Source: Bin87 sp963666415 (GTDB lineage Bacteria; Chloroflexota; Dehalococcoidia; Lucifugimonadales; UBA3495). Taken from it: a stretch of DNA of 64,000 nucleotides. The translations under genes were made by a program, and so were the position numbers. Of the stretch, positions 36,737 to 45,038 are shown piece after piece (the stretch's first letter is position 1; each line of letters starts with the position of its first letter). The notes under the pieces are model-generated. The model did no database searches. It was not told where the DNA came from and was given only the letters and a program-made list of their open reading frames with translations. The stretch lies in assembly GCA_963666415.2 (NCBI GenBank), contig CAXXPD010000003.1, forward strand, positions 1,736,001-1,800,000, in the 5' to 3' direction.

Positions 36737-36831
36737 CATCCTGAGCTTGTCGAAGGATCACCTCGAGCCGGTCGAACCATGAGCTTGCGGCCATTCACCA
36801 ACCCAAGCGATTCTTCGACAAGCTCAGGATG
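36737..36831. repeat. Dispersed palindromic repeat (CCTGAGCTTGTCGAAGG type)
   Basis: Arms CATCCTGAGCTTGTCGAAGG (36737-36756) and its complement (36812-36831) enclose 55 bp. The arm sequence is of a type I know as a common dispersed palindrome in environmental genomes. Only one copy is in this window. Confidence 0.75.
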
Positions 36832-36981
36832 CACGGGACATTTGATACACAGGGCAGTCGATATCAGTGGACGAACAAAACACCCCACCTCACGGCACGT
36901 TGCCTTGCCGCTACTTACGCCATTCTGCTAGACTGCCGGCGTTGACGACCATGCACCTGGCGCGCCCGCCAATCCAACTTT

Positions 36982-37015
36982 GGTGCGAGCAGGCGTTCGG
37001 TGCGAGCAGACGTTG
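36982..37015 (+). repeat. 17-bp tandem duplication before the NIPSNAP gene
   Basis: GGTGCGAGCAGGCGTTC (36982-36998) is followed by GGTGCGAGCAGACGTTG (36999-37015). It ends 32 bp before the ATG at 37048, just ahead of the CGGAGGTG ribosome-binding site. Confidence 0.8.
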
Positions 37016-37047
37016 GCGAAACCTTGCACATACGGAGGTGCGGTTAC

Positions 37048-37665
37048 ATGATTTACGAAGTCCGGACTTACGACCTCAAGCCCGGCGGAGTTCCCATCTT
37101 TGAAAATGCCTTCGCCAAGGCCCTGCCCCATCGTGAAAAGTATTCCAAGCTGGCGGCCTTCTTTCATACCGAGATTGGCCCGCTGAACCAGGTTATCCAT
37201 ATCTGGCCCTACGAGAGCCTCGACGAGCGCGAGGAAGTACGCGCCGCCGCCAGCAAAGACCCCAACTGGCCTCCGGATAGCCAGGGCACCATCCAGCACA
37301 TGGAGTCTGAGGTGTACCACCCGGCGCCCTTCATGCGCCCCATGGGCGGCGGGCAGAAGCTGGGCAATATCTATGAGATGCGAATTTACGAGTACCAGAA
37401 CGGAACGATGCCCAAGGTGCTGGACATCTGGTCTGCCGCCATTGAACACCGGGAAAAGTTCTCGCCGCTGGCCGCCGGCATGTACTCCGAATTCGGCGGG
37501 TTGAACAAGTGGGTCCACATCTGGCCCTACGCCGACCTGGCGGATCGGGACAAGACTCGCGCGGAAGCCTCGTCCTCGCCGCATTGGCCACCGCCCACCC
37601 GGGAATTCCTGGTTGGTCAGCAAACCAAAATCCTAGTGCCTGCGGCGTTTTCACCCCAGGCGTAA
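37048..37665 (+). CDS. Tandem NIPSNAP domain protein
   Basis: 205 residues made of two NIPSNAP (dimeric alpha-beta barrel) domains. Domain 1 (1-75): MIYEVRTYDLKPGGVPIFENAF and LNQVIHIWPYESLDERE. Domain 2 (108-195): NIYEMRIYEYQNGTMPKVLDIW and LNKWVHIWPYADLADRDKTR. The repeated (V/I)HIWPY(E/A)SL-D-R motif shows an internal duplication. NIPSNAP proteins are often near monooxygenases and catabolic genes, as here next to an LLM gene; their reaction is not established. CGGAGG precedes ATG 37048; an in-frame ATG at 37000 lies in the repeat. Confidence 0.87.
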   Translation: MIYEVRTYDLKPGGVPIFENAFAKALPHREKYSKLAAFFHTEIGPLNQVIHIWPYESLDEREEVRAAASKDPNWPPDSQGTIQHMESEVYHPAPFMRPMGGGQKLGNIYEMRIYEYQNGTMPKVLDIWSAAIEHREKFSPLAAGMYSEFGGLNKWVHIWPYADLADRDKTRAEASSSPHWPPPTREFLVGQQTKILVPAAFSPQA

Positions 37666-37734
37666 CCACCGCCGCTCACTGGTAGCAACCAAGGGGCTGG
37701 GGCTGGCGTAAGTCGGTTCCGGCCCCCTCCTTTT

Positions 37735-37756
37735 GCTATAATCAGGTTGTTATAGC
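37735..37756 (+). promoter_or_regulatory. Palindrome overlapping a -10 box before an LLM gene
   Basis: GCTATAA-N8-TTATAGC is a perfect 7-bp inverted repeat whose left arm overlaps a perfect TATAAT (37737-37742). No good -35 box is seen. The arrangement looks like an operator sitting on a promoter, 66 bp before the ATG at 37822. Confidence 0.45.
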
Positions 37757-37821
37757 CGGCCGGTTCTTCGGGAACTTGTTCCGAAGGATGTCTACAATCC
37801 GTACCAAAGGGGTTAGCGTCC

Positions 37822-38667
37822 ATGAATATTGGCATCGCGATGTTTGTCACCCAATCTTCCATTGACATCGCCGAGTTGGCGCAAGCTTGCGAAGCTCACG
37901 GGTTCGAATCGCTTTGGGTTCCAGAACACCCGGCCATCCCCGCCGGCCCCAAGTCGCCTTGGCCGGGATCCCCCGACGGAACAATCCCGCAGATGTACTA
38001 CGAATGCGTCGATCCTTTCGTTGCGCTCGGACGGGCTTCTGCGGTAACGTCCACGCTCAAACTGGGTACCGGCATTTGCCTCGTGCCTGAACGCAATCCG
38101 ATCCTGCTGGCCAAAGAAATAGCCACCCTCGACCACTTCAGCGACGGTCGGTTCCTCTTCGGCATCGGCACCGGCTGGCTCCGGGAAGAAACCGAGCTAT
38201 TCGGTATCGAATTTTCCCAGCGCATCGGTTACACGCGCGAGTCCATACAGGCCATGAAAGAACTGTGGACCAAAGACGCGGGTGAATTCCACGGTAAATA
38301 CATTGACTTCCCGCCCATTTACTCATCGCCGAAACCGGTGCAGAAACCGCACCCGCCGGTGTTGATTGGCGGACGCGCCAGGAATGTCTTCCGCCGCGTG
38401 GTTTCCTGGGGCGACGGCTGGATGCCCAACCGCATCACGCCGGAAGAACTGCGGGAAGGCCGCGAGGAAATCGCACGCCTGGCTGCGGATGCCGGTCGTG
38501 ACCCTGACTCGATAGAAGTATCCGTCTTCGGCCAGCCCGCCGACCCCGAAATTCTGAAAGCGTTTGAGGACGCCGGCGCGTCGCGGGCCATGGTGTTTGC
38601 CGATAGCGCTCCCCGAGACGCGGCCCTGCGCCAGGTGGACGATTTCGCCAAAAAGCTGCTTACCTGA
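37822..38667 (+). CDS. Luciferase-like F420-dependent oxidoreductase
   Basis: A 281-residue LLM-class protein of the F420-type (MSMEG-like) branch. Seen: MNIGIAMFVTQSSIDIAELAQACEAHGFESLWVPEHPAIPA, KLGTGICLVPERNPILLAKEIATLDHFSDGRFLFGIGTGWLREETELFGI, ESIQAMKELWTKDAGEFHGKY and PPVLIGGRARNVFRRVVSWGDGWMPN. This set (VPEH, GTGWL..E, GGR...RR) is characteristic of F420-using enzymes, but FMN cannot be excluded. AAAGGGG lies upstream of ATG 37822. A SnoaL-like gene follows after 19 bp. Confidence 0.87.
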   Translation: MNIGIAMFVTQSSIDIAELAQACEAHGFESLWVPEHPAIPAGPKSPWPGSPDGTIPQMYYECVDPFVALGRASAVTSTLKLGTGICLVPERNPILLAKEIATLDHFSDGRFLFGIGTGWLREETELFGIEFSQRIGYTRESIQAMKELWTKDAGEFHGKYIDFPPIYSSPKPVQKPHPPVLIGGRARNVFRRVVSWGDGWMPNRITPEELREGREEIARLAADAGRDPDSIEVSVFGQPADPEILKAFEDAGASRAMVFADSAPRDAALRQVDDFAKKLLT

Positions 38668-38686
38668 CCACGAGTGGATTATCCAG

Positions 38687-39082
38687 ATGACGCCACAACC
38701 CGACGAAATTCAGTCCCTGAAAGACGCCAACCAGCGTTTCTACGACGCCTTTGGCTCGCTGGACATCGCTGAAATGGACGCGGTCTGCGAGCGGTCGGAG
38801 CGGGCGCTTTGCGTCCACCCAGGTTGGCAGCCCATCGTGGGCTGGACCGACATCCGCCGCTCCTGGCAAAGCATTTTCAACGGCGCCGCCCTGATGCACT
38901 TCAACATCCACTACGTTCACGTGGCCGTTGAGGGCAACTGCGGGTTCGTCACCTGCGTGGAAAGCATTACCAGCGTGGTGCAGGGCCAGGCCCAGGGTTT
39001 TGGGGTACTGGCCACCAACATCTTCGTCCGGTCCGGCGACGATTGGCTGGTCATGGCGCACCACGGTTCGCCGCGTCTGTAG
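38687..39082 (+). CDS. SnoaL/DUF4440-like protein
   Basis: A 131-residue cone-barrel (NTF2-like) protein. Seen: EIQSLKDANQRFYDAFGSLDIAEMDAVCERSERALCVHPGW, then VGWTDIRRSWQSIFNGA and FGVLATNIFVRSGDDWLVMAHHGSPRL. The HPGW...G..I..SW pattern is typical of SnoaL_3/DUF4440 proteins of unknown ligand. ATG 38687 was chosen to match family length; the in-frame ATG at 38564 is inside the LLM gene. The pair is probably co-transcribed. Confidence 0.82.
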   Translation: MTPQPDEIQSLKDANQRFYDAFGSLDIAEMDAVCERSERALCVHPGWQPIVGWTDIRRSWQSIFNGAALMHFNIHYVHVAVEGNCGFVTCVESITSVVQGQAQGFGVLATNIFVRSGDDWLVMAHHGSPRL

Positions 39083-39182
39083 GCGGGCTCGCGTCCGCCG
39101 ACGCCAAGCCCGGCTATGTAGGGGATGGCGACGCCCGCCACGCTACCCGGTTGGCAATTTGCCTAGATCCGAGTCCAAAAGG

Positions 39183-39218
39183 CGCAACGTTGCCAGGGCC
39201 CGCAACATTGCCAGGAAT
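39183..39218 (+). repeat. 18-bp tandem duplication before the MbfA-like gene
   Basis: CGCAACGTTGCCAGGGCC (39183-39200) is followed by CGCAACATTGCCAGGAAT (39201-39218). It ends 6 bp before the ATG at 39225, so the second unit supplies the CAGGAA ribosome-binding site. Confidence 0.85.
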
Positions 39219-39224
39219 TGAGAA

Positions 39225-40475
39225 ATGAGCGCCAAACCCACCACCGCAATATCTGAGCTGTCGCCAACCGACCGCAACCTGTGGCAAGCCATCGTGTCGG
39301 AAGCGTTGGCCCACCTGACCTATACTGCCTACGCGCACAAGGCAATGGAGGACGGGTTACCCGAGGTAGCGCAGGTATTCCAGGAGGTTGCCGGCGCTGA
39401 AACCATTCACGGCATCAATCACCTCCGCGTATCCGGCGACATCGCGGACACCGAAACCAATCTGACCAAGGTCATTGAAGGGGAGACCCGGGAATACAGC
39501 CGCATGTATCCCCGCATGATCCAGCAGGCGCACGACGAGGGCCGCACCGATGCCGTGCGCGCCTTCACCCTGGCGATGGAACGCGAAAAACTCCACCAGA
39601 CCGCCTTCACCAACGCGTTGGCCGCTTTGCATTCCGCGCCGGCCCGCGACGGCAACGTCGGCCGCATCGCTCAGACCCAGTTAGACGCCGGCGCCGTCGA
39701 ACCTGCAATGGCAACATCGCACGGGGAGGCGATCACACCCGACCTGGACACCTACATCACGGCGGCCATGGAAGTGGACCGGGAACCCTTCCGCGTGGCA
39801 AACCTGGGGCGGCTGCGCGAGGTTGTGTTCGGGGCGCAAGACGGCATCATCAGCACCGTTGCGCTGACCACATCGGTAGCGGCGGCAGTGGGAACCACTT
39901 CCACGGTGCTGGTTGCTGGGCTGGCGGCGATTGCCGCCGGCGTCATCAGCATGGCCGCCGGCGCTTATCTCGGTTCGCGCGCAGAGCAGGATGTTCGCGA
40001 TGGGGAGATTGCCCGGGAACTGCGCGAGCTGGAAGAGAAGCCGGCCGAGGAATTCGCCGAGCTCGTCATCCTGCTGCAACGCGAGGGACAGACCTACGAA
40101 AACGCCGTGCACCTGGCCAACGACATCGCCCAGGACCAAACCCTCTGGCTGAACACCCTGCTTGAAAAAGAACTCGGCATCAGCCCGGACATCGGCGGCA
40201 GTCCGGTCAAAGACGCGCTGGTGATGGGCGTCTCCTTCGGGTTGTCGGCGATACTGCCGATTGCTCCCTACTTCTTCCTTACCGTCAGTCCCGTAACCGT
40301 CGGGTTGTCGATCGGCTTATCCCTGGCCGGCCTGTTCGCGCTGGGATTGACCAAAGGCCGCATCGTGCGCAAGTCGCCCCTGCTGCAAGGACTGGAGATA
40401 CTCGGCATCGGCGCTGCATCAGCCGCCCTGGGTTACGCGCTGGGGGAGTTGCTCCCTCGGGTGCTGCAATTCTGA
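39225..40475 (+). CDS. Ferritin-like/VIT1 fusion, MbfA-type iron (manganese) exporter
   Basis: 416 residues: an N-terminal rubrerythrin-like four-helix domain (about 15-140) and a C-terminal VIT1/CCC1-type membrane domain (about 200-416, five helices). Seen: diiron ligands in SEALAHLTYTAYAH, EVAGAETIHGINHL, EGETREYSRMYPRM and EREKLHQTAF; then LREVVFGAQDGIISTVALTTSVAAA and ISMAAGAYLGSRAEQDV, the VIT1 signature. The architecture matches membrane-bound ferritin A, which exports Fe2+ (and Mn2+) to protect from oxidative stress. A tandem duplication supplies the ribosome-binding site. No metal-regulator box is seen. Confidence 0.9.
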   Translation: MSAKPTTAISELSPTDRNLWQAIVSEALAHLTYTAYAHKAMEDGLPEVAQVFQEVAGAETIHGINHLRVSGDIADTETNLTKVIEGETREYSRMYPRMIQQAHDEGRTDAVRAFTLAMEREKLHQTAFTNALAALHSAPARDGNVGRIAQTQLDAGAVEPAMATSHGEAITPDLDTYITAAMEVDREPFRVANLGRLREVVFGAQDGIISTVALTTSVAAAVGTTSTVLVAGLAAIAAGVISMAAGAYLGSRAEQDVRDGEIARELRELEEKPAEEFAELVILLQREGQTYENAVHLANDIAQDQTLWLNTLLEKELGISPDIGGSPVKDALVMGVSFGLSAILPIAPYFFLTVSPVTVGLSIGLSLAGLFALGLTKGRIVRKSPLLQGLEILGIGAASAALGYALGELLPRVLQF

Positions 40476-40506
40476 GCGACGATCCGACTGCATCCCGGCG
40501 CAGCTA

Positions 40507-41409
40507 CTAGTCGAAGCGAGACAGCAGGCCACGTACGGCGGCCAGGAAGTCGGGCGGGTTGTCGCCCTGCACCAGATGCCCGGCGTTCGCCACGGTAACC
40601 GTCGTGCAGTCCGGATGCTCCGCTGCCATCTTCACCATCGTTTCGTCTGCGAAAATATCGCTGCGTTCGCCCCTTACCACTAGCGCCGGGCAATCAATTT
40701 TGCGCCAGCCGGCCCACAGCTGCTCCGGCGTCCAGGCGGCGGCGCGGAACCCTCGCACTCGCATCGCTTGGTCGTACTTCCACGTCCACTTGCCATCTTC
40801 GCGCTGGCGAATGCTGTATTTCAACGCGCCCATCGTCTGTTCGCGGTTGCGGCCCGTGTACTCCATCACCCGTTGGGCGAACTCCTCCAGAGTATCCAGC
40901 TCGTCCGGTAGCTCGCGGAACTCCTGGATTCGGTTCTGACCGCGCCTTTGCGTTTCCGGCCCGGTGTCCACTATCGACAGCGACCGCAGCGTCCCCGGCC
41001 GTCCCGACGCCCACGCCAGGCTGTTGCGCCCGCCCATCGAATGGCCCATCAGGTGGAAGTTGCGCAGTCCCAGCGCATTGATGAAACCGTCCACGTCCTG
41101 AACGTAAATGTCAGTGGAATAGTCGCCATTGGGTGACCAGTCCGTGTCCCCGTGGCCCCGTTGATCCAACGCCAGAACGTGGTAATCCACCGACAGCGGC
41201 AGGCTAATGAAATCCCAGCTGTGAGCCTGTTGACTGATCCCGTGCAGCATCACAATCGTCGGCAGGTCGGGATTGCCCCATTCCAAATAATGCAGATTCA
41301 GCCCGTTGGCTTTCACGAACCGGTCCACCGGCTCGTTTTCCACGGTGAACGGGACACCCATACGGCGCGCCGCCTCATGCAATGACAACCCCAGGGAATG
41401 CGACGCCAT
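40507..41409 (-). CDS. Alpha/beta hydrolase
   Basis: A 300-residue alpha/beta-hydrolase-fold protein. Seen: FVKANGLNLHYLEWGNPDLPTIVMLHGISQQAHSWDF with the HG oxyanion turn, ALDQRGHGDTDW, LMGHSMGGRNSLAW with the nucleophile serine, CPALVVRGERSDIFADET with the acid, and TVANAGHLVQGDNPPDF with the catalytic histidine. The substrate is unknown; esterase, lactonase or C-C hydrolase are possible. ATG 41409 has GGAGG 8 bp upstream and is preferred to the in-frame ATG at 41451. It is convergent with the MbfA-like gene. Confidence 0.88.
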   Translation of the reverse strand: MASHSLGLSLHEAARRMGVPFTVENEPVDRFVKANGLNLHYLEWGNPDLPTIVMLHGISQQAHSWDFISLPLSVDYHVLALDQRGHGDTDWSPNGDYSTDIYVQDVDGFINALGLRNFHLMGHSMGGRNSLAWASGRPGTLRSLSIVDTGPETQRRGQNRIQEFRELPDELDTLEEFAQRVMEYTGRNREQTMGALKYSIRQREDGKWTWKYDQAMRVRGFRAAAWTPEQLWAGWRKIDCPALVVRGERSDIFADETMVKMAAEHPDCTTVTVANAGHLVQGDNPPDFLAAVRGLLSRFD

Positions 41410-41571
41410 ACGGCCAACCTCCAGCGTGAATATCCAACAATGTGCTGCCATATTACCACGCCGCCGCCGTCATTTTCCTTGTCCTTTTTCCCAGCGCCGG
41501 CAACCTTCCGGACGCCGCTATGCAACATCCCCGACTCAACGCCAACCAGGTTTGAACCGGCAACGCATTTC

Positions 41572-41600
41572 TTGACTTTGCCTATACCCGACATTAGGAT
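41572..41600 (+). promoter_or_regulatory. Promoter of the rny operon
   Basis: TTGACT (41572-41577), a 17-bp spacer and TAGGAT (41595-41600). The transcript leader then carries a perfect 16-bp palindrome CCGAGCGCGCGCTCGG at 41621-41636, before the GGGAGG ribosome-binding site of rny. Confidence 0.6.
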
Positions 41601-41654
41601 GTGATAAGGGTAAACATATCCCGAGCGCGCGCTCGGACGGACTTGGGAGGGTCT

Positions 41655-43190
41655 ATGTCGCTACTTATTATCCTGTCCGTCCTCGCGGCAGCGGGGTTAA
41701 CAACAGGAATCGGAGCAGTCGTTTGGCTGCTGCTTAGCACCAAAAAAGACGGTAACAAGTTGCAACGCAGCCGCGAGGATGCTGCATACGCTGTCGAACA
41801 GGCCGAATCTGAGAAGCGCAGAATAATCCTGGCAGCCCAGGAAGAGGCGCTGAAAGTCAGGGAAGCCGGCGACAAGGAAATCACCGAGCAACGACGCGAA
41901 TTGAACCGGATAGAGCGTCGTTATATTCAACGTGAAGAACAACTCGACCAGAAAACGGCGAGCCTGGAGGGGAAGGAAACGGAGCTGGAAAACCGGGAAT
42001 CGCAGGCCAGTTCCGCCATGGAAAAAGCCGAAGAAATCAAACAACAACATACCCGCGAGCTGGAACGCATTGCGTCATTAACCATTGACGAAGCACGCAA
42101 CATCGTGCTCAAGCGCAGTGAAGATGAAGCCTCCCACGACCTGGCTCGCCGCTATTACGAGCTGGAGAAGGAGCACCAGTCCAGGGCGGACGAAAACGCC
42201 CGGCGCATCGTTACACTCGCCATCAACCGTCTTGCTACCGACGTAGTGTCAGAAAGCACTACCGCTGTTGTTTCCCTGCCCAACGATGAGATGAAGGGTC
42301 GTCTCATCGGCCGCGAAGGACGTAACATACGGGCTCTGGAAGCCCAAACCGGCGTCGACATTATCGTCGACGACACCCCGGGTATTGTCACGCTGTCGTG
42401 CTTTGACCCGGTCCGCCGTGAAATCGCCAGACTGGCGCTCACCCAACTGGTGAAGGACGGGCGCATCCAGCCCGCCCGCATCGAAGAGAGTGTCAACCGG
42501 GCAATTCGCGACATCGAAGAAACCATGTGGAAGGCCGGCGAAGAGGCCACCTTTGAAGTTGGCGTCAGCGGGCTGGATCCCGAATTGATCCGACTGCTGG
42601 GTCGGCTCAAATTCCGCTACAGCTATGGTGAAAACGTACTGACCCACTCCATCGAAGTCGGCCTGCTGTCCGGTATGTTGGCCGCGGAGGTCGGCGCCAA
42701 CGTGCAGGTGGCGCGCTCCGGCGGCCTGTTGCACGACATTGGCAAGGCAATGACTCATGAAATCCCCGGCCCACACGCAGAAATCGGGTACGACCTTACC
42801 ACCCGCAATGGGATCACCGCGGTCGTTTCCAACTGCGTACTGGAGCACCACGACGACGAGCACACCAGCATCGAATCTTTCCTGGTCGCCGCTGCGGACG
42901 GCATCAGCGCCGCCCGCCCCGGAGCTCGCAAAGAGTCCATCGAGCAGTACACCAAACGCCTGCGTGAGCTGGAAGACACCGCTAACAGCTTTGAGGGCGT
43001 GCAGCGTGCATTCGCGATCCAGGCCGGCCGCGAAGTACGGGTGATGGTCAGTCCCACCGACGTGGACGATGTGGCCTGCGCCACGCTCGCGCGTAATATC
43101 GCTGGCAAGGTTTCCCAGGACCTGCAGTTCCCCGGCCAGATTAAGGTTACGGTGATACGGGAGACGCGCGAGGAAAGCATCGCCCGCTAA
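41655..43190 (+). CDS. rny: Ribonuclease Y
   Basis: A 511-residue membrane-anchored endoribonuclease that initiates mRNA decay. Seen in order: an N-terminal membrane helix (LLIILSVLAAAGLTTGIGAVVWLLL), a long charged coiled coil (about residues 30-185), a KH domain with MKGRLIGREGRNIRALEAQTGVD (near 212), and an HD domain with ENVLTHSIEVGLLSG, GLLHDIGKAMTHE and LEHHDDEH. All metal-binding His/Asp residues are present. ATG 41655 with GGGAGG 4 bp upstream is better than the in-frame ATG at 41601. ymdB-like follows, as in B. subtilis. Confidence 0.95.
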   Translation: MSLLIILSVLAAAGLTTGIGAVVWLLLSTKKDGNKLQRSREDAAYAVEQAESEKRRIILAAQEEALKVREAGDKEITEQRRELNRIERRYIQREEQLDQKTASLEGKETELENRESQASSAMEKAEEIKQQHTRELERIASLTIDEARNIVLKRSEDEASHDLARRYYELEKEHQSRADENARRIVTLAINRLATDVVSESTTAVVSLPNDEMKGRLIGREGRNIRALEAQTGVDIIVDDTPGIVTLSCFDPVRREIARLALTQLVKDGRIQPARIEESVNRAIRDIEETMWKAGEEATFEVGVSGLDPELIRLLGRLKFRYSYGENVLTHSIEVGLLSGMLAAEVGANVQVARSGGLLHDIGKAMTHEIPGPHAEIGYDLTTRNGITAVVSNCVLEHHDDEHTSIESFLVAAADGISAARPGARKESIEQYTKRLRELEDTANSFEGVQRAFAIQAGREVRVMVSPTDVDDVACATLARNIAGKVSQDLQFPGQIKVTVIRETREESIAR

Positions 43191-43222
43191 CCGATTCCAG
43201 TCTAGTCTGGCACTGGATTTGA

Positions 43223-43256
43223 GGGTCCGAAGCGTCCCCCCGGCTGCTTCGGACCC
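43223..43256 (+). terminator. Strong hairpin after rny
   Basis: A perfect 11-bp stem GGGTCCGAAGC/GCTTCGGACCC with a 12-nt C-rich loop, 33 bp after the rny stop. There is no T-run after it, so it may instead be a processing or stability hairpin between rny and the ymdB-like gene. Confidence 0.6.
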
Positions 43257-43305
43257 ATTACTTCGGCCAAAGAATACTCTGTGGACTTGGGAGATAACCA
43301 CCACC

Positions 43306-44079
43306 ATGCGAGTCATGATGATTGGCGACATAATCGGCAAACCGGGTCGGCAAGCTCTTGCTCGTCTGTTGCCGGGACTGCGCCGCGATCTGAACATCGA
43401 CCTGGTGACCGCCAACGCCGAGAACACTGCCGGCGGGTTTGGATTAACCCCCAAAACGGCCCAGGAACTCCTCGACGCCGGCGTAGATGTGATGACTTCC
43501 GGCAATCACATTTGGGACAAGAGGGAAATCCTGCCCCATTTCGACGAATTCCCGTTGCTGCGTCCGGCCAACTACTTCGGCGCACCAGGCCGGGGTTGGT
43601 TGATGCAAGGCGATGTCATGGTGCTGAACCTGCAGGGTCGTGTCTTCATGCCCCCAATCGACTGCCCGTTTCGCGAAGCCGACCAGAGGTTGGACGAGGC
43701 TCAACAAGCGCTAGGTCAACCTCCCAAGTTCGTAATCGTGGATTTTCACGCCGAAGCCACCTCCGAGAAGCAGGGCTTAGGATGGTATCTGGATGGCCGC
43801 GTCAGCGCAGTCGTAGGCACCCACACCCACGTTGGCACTGCCGACACGCGCATCCTGCCCGGCGGCACCGCTTACGTCAGTGACTTGGGCATGACCGGCC
43901 CCGTGGATTCAGTGATCGGAACCGAGCGTGCACCAGTGCTGGAAAAATTCCGCACCGGTTTACCCCAGCGATTTGAGCCGGCTGAGGGCCCCTGCATTCT
44001 AAACTCGGTACTGATCGACATTGACGACGATTCGGGGCGCGCCGTCGACATAGTCAGAATTGACCGCACTGTCGACTGA
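43306..44079 (+). CDS. YmdB family metallophosphoesterase
   Basis: A 257-residue YmdB-like calcineurin-fold phosphodiesterase (TIGR00282 type), which in B. subtilis hydrolyses cyclic nucleotides and affects RNase Y. Seen: MRVMMIGDIIGKPGRQAL (GD metal site), TANAENTAGGFGLTPKTAQELLDAGVDVMTSGNHIWDKREI (AEN and GNH), IVDFHAEATSEK and VVGTHTHVGTADTRILPGGTAYVSDLGMTGP. These are the complete set of metal ligands. ATG 43306 is chosen at the conserved MRVMMIGD. Its place right after rny is the conserved gene order. Confidence 0.92.
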   Translation: MRVMMIGDIIGKPGRQALARLLPGLRRDLNIDLVTANAENTAGGFGLTPKTAQELLDAGVDVMTSGNHIWDKREILPHFDEFPLLRPANYFGAPGRGWLMQGDVMVLNLQGRVFMPPIDCPFREADQRLDEAQQALGQPPKFVIVDFHAEATSEKQGLGWYLDGRVSAVVGTHTHVGTADTRILPGGTAYVSDLGMTGPVDSVIGTERAPVLEKFRTGLPQRFEPAEGPCILNSVLIDIDDDSGRAVDIVRIDRTVD

Positions 44080-44114
44080 CTCTTGCACTACTTCGCAACC
44101 TCCCTGGAGCGCTG

Positions 44115-44987
44115 ATGCCCATCGCCGTTGACCTCCATATGCACACCACCGCGTCCGACGGCCGTTTAACGCCAACGGAACTGGTGCAGTTGGCCGCATC
44201 CAAAGGCCTGCAGACCATCTCGGTTTCCGACCATGACACCACCGCCGGCCTGGTTGAAGCGCAGCGTGCCGTTGACACCATTCCCGGTATGCGGTTGATT
44301 CCAGGCGTCGAACTGAGTTGCGATGTACCCGGCGGCGAAGTGCATATGCTGGGTTATTTCATGGACGTCGACGACTCGGGGTTTCAGGACATCCTGGCCA
44401 CCTTCCGAAAGAGTCGGCTGGCCCGCGGCGAGGGGATGGTCAAGAAGCTGGCCGAGTTCGGCATGCACATCGAATGGGAGCGGGTGCTGGAAATCGCCGG
44501 CGACGCTTCAGTAGGGCGGCCGCACGTCGCCGACGCCCTGGTTGAAGCCGGATATTTCACAGAACGTTCAGACGCGTTTCGAGAATATCTGGGTCGTAAC
44601 GGCAAGGCTTACGTGGAGCGTAGCAAACTAACGCCCCCCGATGCAGTGAAGCTGTTGAACGATGTTGGCGGCGTCGCCGTTTTCGCCCACCCCTGGTTCG
44701 AGCGCCGCGGAAATGAACCCGAACCTGAACAATCACTCATCGAAACGGTTGAAGAGTTGAAAGCCGCTGGCTTACACGGCATGGAAGTGCATTACTCGAT
44801 GTACGACGAGGCCACCGTCGATTGGCTGGCTGACGTGGCGAGAGCCTACGACCTGATACCCTGCGGCGGCAGCGACTACCACCATAGTGGCAATTCCAAA
44901 GAGCCGCTCCCTGGCGTAAACGGCCCGCCGATGGAATCGGTTGAGCGCCTGGAAGAAGCCGCCCGTCGGTTGGCAGCCGCACGCTAG
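44115..44987 (+). CDS. PHP-domain phosphoesterase (RNase AM/YciV-like)
   Basis: A 290-residue PHP-domain protein. Seen: AVDLHMHTTASDGRLTPTELV, TISVSDHDTTAGL, LIPGVELSC, VAVFAHPWF and IPCGGSDYHHSG: all five metal-binding PHP motifs. Homologues act as 5'-phosphoesterases on short RNAs or on 3',5'-bisphosphonucleotides. Here it follows rny and the ymdB-like gene, which supports an RNA- or nucleotide-turnover role (inference). ATG 44115 begins 35 bp after the previous stop, with TGGAG upstream. Confidence 0.9.
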   Translation: MPIAVDLHMHTTASDGRLTPTELVQLAASKGLQTISVSDHDTTAGLVEAQRAVDTIPGMRLIPGVELSCDVPGGEVHMLGYFMDVDDSGFQDILATFRKSRLARGEGMVKKLAEFGMHIEWERVLEIAGDASVGRPHVADALVEAGYFTERSDAFREYLGRNGKAYVERSKLTPPDAVKLLNDVGGVAVFAHPWFERRGNEPEPEQSLIETVEELKAAGLHGMEVHYSMYDEATVDWLADVARAYDLIPCGGSDYHHSGNSKEPLPGVNGPPMESVERLEEAARRLAAAR

Positions 44988-45038
44988 TCGCCCAATCACT
45001 TTGGGCCCAATTGCTGACGCTATAAGCACCCGGCCCCC

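Larger units (their letters stand above)
36484..37047. other. 564-bp divergent intergenic region
   Basis: No gene is recognised here. It holds a promoter for the MmgE/PrpD gene (36581-36610), a 24-bp tandem array (36657-36727), a palindromic TCCTGAGCTTGTCGAAGG repeat (36737-36831) and a 17-bp duplication (36982-37015) before the NIPSNAP gene. Confidence 0.7.
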
